The notes under the pieces were generated by a model. That model was not told the origin of the DNA and did no database searches. It saw nothing but the letters and a program-made list of their open reading frames with translations. A program made the translations under genes and the position numbers. DNA of 64,000 nucleotides from Acanthochromis polyacanthus (Eukaryota; Chordata; Actinopteri; Pomacentridae). This document shows positions 58,701-64,000 of the stretch, piece by piece; positions within the stretch are counted from its first letter, which is position 1, and each line of letters starts with the position of its first letter. The DNA is taken from contig NC_067122.1 of the NCBI RefSeq assembly GCF_021347895.1, forward strand, positions 10,715,983 to 10,779,982. The letters run 5' to 3'.

Positions 58701-61700
58701 CGTGAATGCCCACTGGTACTTTGTGTAATGATCATGTGCCTGAACTCGATGTTGTCTCTACATCTGAATCTGCAGTTTGAAGCCCATAGAAACAACAAAA
58801 TGAAAATATCTGCTGGTCTGGTATTTGACGTATCATTGATATAGGCTGGTCATGTTTACATCCTCATGTGTTAGGACATATTTTGCAAAACGATGGTTTG
58901 TGTGGAAAGCAGTTTTTTTTTTAAAAAAAAAAACTGAAGAGGAACAGATCATTCCAGAAAAATATCCAAAGGCCTCAAAAATTCTCTGTCCATACAAATG
59001 CCTGAAGGCGCAGATCACACAACTTTTCCTGTACAATGAGCAGGGACTGAACTTCTATGGAGATCATACTATGGTGAAAAATAGGACAAGAAATTTATTT
59101 GCTGAGACCAGAGGTGTCAAACATACAGCCTGCAGATGACTTTGTAAAGCGTAAAAATTACAGAAAAGACATTAACTGCAAATTGTAAACATGTAAAAAC
59201 AATTTCTCAACCAAGACAAGTTGCTTTGATCTTATAGTAAAATACTAGATTGTTCATTGTTCTTTTGTGTCTCATTTTGTAATGTTTTGTCTTTGACATT
59301 TGTTCAACATTAGTGTCATTTTGTGCTCTTTTTGTTTCACTTGTGTTTTTTGTCTAAATTTTGCCATTTTGTGTTTTGCCATAATCATTGTTTTGTGGAT
59401 TGTTTTTGTCATTTTGTTTCACGCTTTTTTCATTTTTGTCTTGTTTTTGTTGTTTGTCCATTATTTGTTGCTTTGTAACTACTTTGTCTAATTTTTTGTC
59501 TCTTTTTTCATGTCGTTTGTCTCATTTATTGTTTTTCGTTTTTATCGTTTTGTGTCTCATTTTTGTAATATTTTGTATGTTTTTTGTTGTTTTTTTAAAT
59601 CTTTTGCTCTCTGACTTTCATCATTTTGATCAAGTAAAATATTTTATCATTCGGTGCCAGTGCCACTTATTTTTCTCAAGAAATTTCAGTTTGTTCAGGA
59701 TGTTTTGTAGAAAGATAATTTCTTAAATGTGAACATTTTCAGAATGTACTTTCTTGCACTAAAACAAGGGAAAAATGTGGAGTTGTCGTTATTCATAGGT
59801 CATTATGCTAAGGTTTTACTGGTCCGGCCCACTTGAGATCACATTGGGATGTATGTGGCCTCTGAACTAAAATGAGTTTGACACTCCTGGCTTAGACCAA
59901 AAACAAAGTCATATGGATACTGAAAGTATAAGGCGGTGATGGCGGCAGAAAAAACATTTTGTGAGTCATGGAGTCACAAATCAGTGAAGGACACTGATAA
60001 GACCCGAACAGGAAGCAAACGCTGGTGTCATTGTTTAAAAAAGTCTCAGTTTCTGGCCATTCAGACTGAAGCTAAATCACAAGGTTGTCAAACTAAAAAC
60101 TAGTCAGCAGTGTTTCCAAACGGTTTCAATTTTGGAAACGCCAGAGCAGGGCAACGCAAACGTTAGACAATTCCAAACAAAAATCCCTGAATGTGGATGC
60201 AGCTCAAGAAAAGAAAACGGCTCCATCGCCTCCTCAGTTTAACACTGCCGTTGTGCTACTATAAGCAATTATACCTGCTCACACTGGTGGTACAGTGCAG
60301 CTGAAGAAGAGTCAAATATTGATGCAAAGTCTGATGGGAAAAACTCCTTTCAAAAAATTTTAGGCATTTTTTTTAAAAATCTGAAAATACTTGTCTTGGC
60401 CTGGATGGGAACTAGTGTAGTGTGCATCACTGTGGGTTAATAATTAAATCTGGAAAGTTAAGGAAGGGTGTGAAAGCTAAACACATTCAGACCTTGTTAA
60501 ATTTATATCTAAGTAATAGCCATAAACTGCAGACTTTCAACAAGCCATCTCAATACAAAGCTTTTTCAGCCTGGATAGTACCAAGCGTAACTTTAAACTG
60601 CAGAGTCGAATCGTTCCTTCTCTCAAGTTTTGCTTTAGCTTTACAGTCCCACACAATATCCAGAATTGCAAAACATATTTTCACCATGAGCAGCAACTGC
60701 ATGACTGCAATCCTCCAAAAATTAGTATTTTCTTTTCTTTTGTCACAGTTTCACGAGACCTCAAATCTGTTGTGTGCATGTTACTCGACAGCAGACACAA
60801 ACAATAACCTCCTGCTAATAACTACTAGCATGGGTGCGTGTTGTGTACCTATGCTTCCGTTAAAGCCTCCCACAGCATACAGTAAATCCCCCAACACAGC
60901 AGCTCCCAGTGTGCTGCGCCTCTCCTGCATGCTGGCCACTGCGCTCCACTGGTCTCTGAGTCCATCGTACACGTCCACCGTTCGCTCCCGCAGTGAACTG
61001 TTGAAGCCTCCGACTGCATACACTCTGCCTCCCATAGAAACCACACCTGGGGAACGAAACAGAAGCAATCTGAGCATGTCGTGGCTGGTGAAAATGTACT
61101 GAAATTGACTTATATTTGGAAATGCATTTCAATTTTTGGATGCTTAAGGTAAAAACGGCTTTGAAGGTGTAAGCCCATTAAAAACTAATTGCTTACATGT
61201 TGTCTCATTGGCACCGATTTCATGAAACCAACCAAAAATTTTGTTTTACTGTAGAATTACAGATTCTTTCCACATTTTATGTTCTGTGATTTTTGCTAAA
61301 GGTTACTGTATGGTTATTTTTTTTTTTTAACATATTCATATCAAATAGGAACGTGTGAAGTTTGTAATGTTACATTTTATTAAGATGCTGTCAGCTGACG
61401 TGTTCATTCAGCTCTGAGATCCTGAGATTCTATTCATTATTTTGCGTATTTCTCTTATTGTGTCATTACACAGCCAACAGTCAGAGTGCAGAGGTTGTTT
61501 GTCATTGTTTATCAGATAGATCAGGGCTCCAGAATGCAAACAAAATGGTCGCATTTGCAATCTCTTCATGAGAATGTGGGAGTTAAAATTTCAAGTGGTT
61601 GCATTGAGCGAGTAAATGATGATCATTAAGCTGTATTAGTGTCGCTTTAAGCGGCACAGACAGCTTCTGTGTTAACCACAGTGGTGGAAAGTAATGCATT

Positions 61701-63155
61701 TTTAATTTCAGTGTACTGTGGTCTTTATGCTTAAAAATGCAATCTTCATGTGAAAAGTGGAGCACACACACATGCGCTGCATATCGAAAAGCGTGCATGT
61801 AGAAAAAAATTATTCGGTTTCATCTGGGACAAATCTGACAGTACAACTCCCTGGTTTACCTCATTTCAAAATAATTTTGGTCTCAAACCTGTCAGAGCAC
61901 TGCAGCTACCAAGCAGCAGCTAGATACAGCAGTGAGTCTGCAATGTGAGGCGTTGGTAAATTGTAGCATCTATTGAAAACAAGATGTTCAGCAAAGGATA
62001 TGTTCTGCCTGTGACAAGGTGGTTGGTGTGACTAAATGAGAAAGCTGGCCACACAAGTACAAAAGTCCCTGTGGAGCCCTGTAGATACTATGCACTGAAA
62101 CACTAACTAACCTGCTCGGCAGCGTCTTGAGGGCAAGTCTGCTACTTGGTACCAGCGATCTTCCTGGAAGTCGTAACACTCCACACTGCGGATGGCCTTG
62201 GGAGCCTGACCACCCACCACAATCATCACCTGCACATGAACAGAGTCAGAGTTAGACTGATCACAGTAAGAAAAGCACTCAGAGACTACTCCGTCAAGGC
62301 TGCTCAGTCGTCGTATCACTTCAGACGGCTGAAATCTTGAAAAATTGGTGGCAGAAATCATGGCGCCATAGAATGTGGCCATTTAATATAGATGTACTCA
62401 CAAACAAAATGTCGTTATGCTGAGCACGGGCATGTGTTCCGCATGTGTACGTTATGTACGGATACTGAATCACATGACCGAAATATGCAGCAGGCGGCGG
62501 GAATTGATGAGACTTTGAAACACCCCCACAGTTTAATCAATTGTTTCTGGTATTATTTCCAATGGATAAGTCTCAATAAGTCCACAGTGGTGGATTTGTA
62601 GTACGATCAATCATGTGATCATCAGCAAGCAGCTGTTCTCACTTGTTCTCATAGTTACAGTGACACCGTGCCGCTATCTCGCAATGATACAGAAATCTTT
62701 AACAAATCCGTGGATCCAGACTATAAGCTTCATCACTACCAAAATCTAATTGGTTGGACCTTGTATCATTTTTGACCGTCCCTGAAAATTTCATCCAAAT
62801 GCTTTAGTCCAGGTTTTTAATAATGTTGCGCACAGAAAGACAGAAACAAACCGAAGGACAAACATGCGCTGATCATCACATAACTGCTGCGTTCCTTAGT
62901 GGAGTAATACAGTAGCTTAGCATAAGGTGCACACATGTGATTGTTTTAGTAAGGACTACAAGTTCCATGTGTCTCATCGAGCATCATGTATGTTTGTTTG
63001 TAAACCTTCGGGATGCTGATAGGAGTTCGTGGTCGTGTCCTGTCGTTCTTGATGAGGTGTCGCTGGTCAGCCGGCAGCAGGTGATACTTCATGGCTTCTA
63101 TGAGAAAATCTTTGCAGGTGTTGTTGTTCTTTATCAAAGCTTCTTCCTCAACAAT
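55703..63155 (-). CDS. klhl3: klhl3, 3' part: end of BACK domain and the Kelch propeller (spliced span)
   Basis: Eight exons on the minus strand join in phase and encode the end of the BACK domain, then a six-bladed Kelch propeller with repeated double-glycine (VGG, GGF, GGY, GGHDGP, GGDDGS), tyrosine and tryptophan marks, ending VAVIDKPL and stop. KLHL3 is a substrate receptor of the CUL3-RING ubiquitin ligase; the propeller binds the acidic degron of WNK kinases, which sets NaCl cotransporter activity in kidney. BTB, 3-box and start lie beyond 64000. The BACK segment [20 protein letters not shown] fits KLHL3 better than KLHL2. All seven junctions are in phase, and no stop or frameshift is seen. 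Confidence 0.93.
55897..56040 (-). CDS. klhl3: klhl3 Kelch exon ([17 protein letters not shown])
   Basis: A 144-nt exon between tctcaag and gtaggt reads [20 protein letters not shown], then [20 protein letters not shown] and SNGRSYAG. It is a nearly complete blade with the GG, Y and W marks. Phases 1 in and 1 out. Confidence 0.95.
56374..56514 (-). CDS. klhl3: klhl3 Kelch exon ([17 protein letters not shown])
   Basis: A 141-nt exon after cttgtccag reads [40 protein letters not shown] and MCRRNAG. The MCRRNAG loop contains the arginines in the region of the human hypertension residue R528, as far as position counting from the C-terminus allows. They are conserved here. Confidence 0.95.
57154..57867 (+). 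mobile_element. hAT-type non-autonomous element, copy 1
   Basis: Ends CAGGGGTGTCAAAC and GTTTGACACCCCTG are perfect 14-bp inverted repeats. Flanks gcttaagg and acttaagc match at 6 of 8 positions, an aged 8-bp target duplication as made by hAT transposases. The interior is AT-rich with 'ggccacattcagccca' near the left end. It lies in the klhl3 intron between the exons at 56514 and 58013. Confidence 0.8.
58013..58141 (-). CDS. klhl3: klhl3 Kelch exon ([15 protein letters not shown])
   Basis: A 129-nt exon between gcctgcag and gtaaac reads [40 protein letters not shown] and SGAG. The [15 protein letters not shown] segment is a KLHL2/KLHL3 signature. Phases 1 in and 1 out. Confidence 0.95.
58228..58329 (-). 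CDS. klhl3: klhl3 Kelch exon ([15 protein letters not shown])
   Basis: A 102-nt exon after tctgctacag reads [20 protein letters not shown] and [15 protein letters not shown], then gtaaga. It completes one blade and starts the next. It is only 86 bp from the next exon. Confidence 0.95.
59109..59889 (-). mobile_element. hAT-type non-autonomous element, copy 2 (inverted relative to copy 1)
   Basis: Ends CAGAGGTGTCAAAC and GTTTGACACTCCTG match those of copy 1. The flanks gctgagac and gcttagac form an 8-bp target duplication with one mismatch. Its right end, read on the minus strand, matches the left end of copy 1 ('caaactcattttagt', 'ggccacat'), so the two copies point in opposite directions. 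The interior is rich in 'ttttgtc' phrases. Confidence 0.8.
60849..61046 (-). CDS. klhl3: klhl3 Kelch exon (two blades)
   Basis: The largest Kelch exon here (198 nt) follows cgttccccag and reads [60 protein letters not shown] and FNGSIG. It covers one full blade and the start of another. Phases 1 in and 1 out. Confidence 0.95.
   Translation of the reverse strand: MWFLWEAECMQSEASTVHCGSERWTCTMDSETSGAQWPACRRGAAHWELLCWGIYCMLWEALTEA
62112..62229 (-). CDS. klhl3: klhl3 Kelch exon (first blade)
   Basis: After catgtgcag, 118 nt read [61 protein letters not shown] is the start of the propeller in KLHL3. Phase 0 in, phase 1 out. Confidence 0.95.
62640..62870 (-). repeat. Dispersed repeat, copy 2
   Basis: On the minus strand this matches the repeat at 19840-20060 (acaaatccgtggatccagac on + equals the reverse complement of the first copy). 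It lies in the klhl3 intron between the BACK and first Kelch exons. Confidence 0.55.
63006..63155 (-). CDS. klhl3: klhl3 exon: end of BACK domain
   Basis: A 150-nt exon in phase 0 at both ends follows gcctgtttcag and reads [40 protein letters not shown] and [10 protein letters not shown]. The KYHLLP motif marks the end of the BACK domain in BTB-Kelch proteins. The NNNTCKDF form points to KLHL3. Confidence 0.95.
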
Positions 63156-64000
63156 CTGAAACAGGCAGCATATTTCACCTTCATTTACTGCACAAAGAAA
63201 CAGGGCTCTATCATGTACTTGAGTCAGCAGGTTATTAGGCCTCTGGGGATAAACTGATTTTAAATACAAGGATGCATTGCTCCATGTAATGATCTCTGCT
63301 TTCATCCAGCCAATCTGCTGTTATCATGCTTGTTTACAATCTATTGTTATACACATGTGTACTTGTAAAAAGCTAATTAGAAATCCGGTTTTCTGCATGA
63401 ATGGCAAAAAATCCGCCTTCTCTGGAGAAATCTAGCTGGGAAAAATAAATCCGTTCTCTTCTAATCCCCTCCTCTGATTATGGAAAACACGTTTCTTGAT
63501 TGCACGACATTAAAGAAAGCAGCCAAGTGGAAAAAGCTTCCTGCAACCCAGTTACTAAAGTGAATGTAATAGCAGTAATAATGGGCAGTGAGCCCAAGAA
63601 CTGACTAATGTACTGTACATTCAAAAAGAAAGCAGTGAATTATTACAATATCTACCCAATTCACTCCAGTAAATTCTGAACTACAATACTGTTAGTTTCA
63701 GGCATTATAGTCCAATGAAATGATGGTTAGATATTGTACTTCTTTAAAAGGACCAAAATACATCATGAAGCAACTAAAGCATTTTGGTCAACTTTATGTG
63801 TGGATGTAGCAGCACCTGGACTTAGTTAGATCTCGATTTGGTTTCCACTCATTAAAGAAGATTCTTCTAAACGAAAAGGCTCTTGGAGAACTAGTGGAAT
63901 ATCTTGAGGCCTGATTTACCACAATATCGAATGATTTAGAAGAATGAGAAACCTGACTGACGCGAATGTTTGGTGGTCAGAGATTTCATATCAGGTTACG
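63156..64000 (-). other. klhl3 intron upstream of the BACK exon
   Basis: No further exon was recognised up to the window edge. The BTB-encoding exons must lie further right. Confidence 0.6.

Noticed and set aside
60422..61102. 226-residue + strand frame
   Set aside because: It lies largely antisense to a klhl3 Kelch exon and its flanks; it has no family resemblance and no splice support.

Overview
This is a vertebrate nuclear window, almost certainly from a spiny-rayed (percomorph-like) teleost. It has split genes with GT-AG introns and typical fish mobile elements: a tRNA-derived SINE, short hAT, piggyBac and mariner derivatives, and a gammaretrovirus-type endogenous retrovirus. CA/GT/ATCT microsatellites are frequent. 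There are no bacterial-type operons; most long open frames that are not exons are chance or repeat-derived.

Region 1 (1-34.4 kb, + strand) is fam13b. About 5.6 kb of upstream intron or intergenic DNA leads to a compact promoter: three inverted CCAAT boxes spaced exactly 31 bp, then a TATA-like box. A first exon follows that encodes the short N-terminus MACDILLQ. From there 17 confident coding exons plus one candidate cassette exon run to a TAG stop at 31323-31325, followed by a roughly 3.1 kb 3' UTR and an AATAAA at 34428. All splice phases agree except one junction (17712 to 20522). The RhoGAP half of the long FAM13B isoform would lie upstream of this window. FAM13B rather than FAM13A is chosen from the C-terminal sequence and from the neighbouring klhl3, since both genes sit in human 5q31.2.

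Region 2 (34.4-52.3 kb) is the gap between two convergent genes. From 38.0 to 45.8 kb there is a minisatellite with a 38-bp unit (roughly 150 copies). It is interspersed with about eight copies of a roughly 280-bp module that carries a tRNA-like Pol III promoter (A and B boxes). One 575-bp block is inverted, and one 380-bp block (ten units) is exactly duplicated. A 5.6 kb retroviral provirus lies on the minus strand inside the array (45809-51429). Its LTRs are nearly identical and flanked by a 5-bp target duplication, but gag is not recognisable, pol is broken and env is reduced to a transmembrane-subunit frame. The array resumes for about 170 bp and then meets a second tandem array with a 49-bp unit.

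Region 3 (52.3-64 kb, - strand) is the 3' part of klhl3: the last BACK-domain exon, six exons encoding the Kelch propeller, and a tiny last exon with the stop at 55703-55705. The BTB domain and start lie beyond the right edge. Two hAT-type elements in opposite orientation flank two Kelch exons.

The two genes are not known to act together. KLHL3 is a substrate receptor of the CUL3 ubiquitin ligase (WNK kinases, salt transport). FAM13B is a poorly characterised coiled-coil protein whose long form carries a RhoGAP domain. Coordinates of exons were read by eye from splice signals and reading-frame continuity. Gene names rest on remembered family sequences, not on a search.
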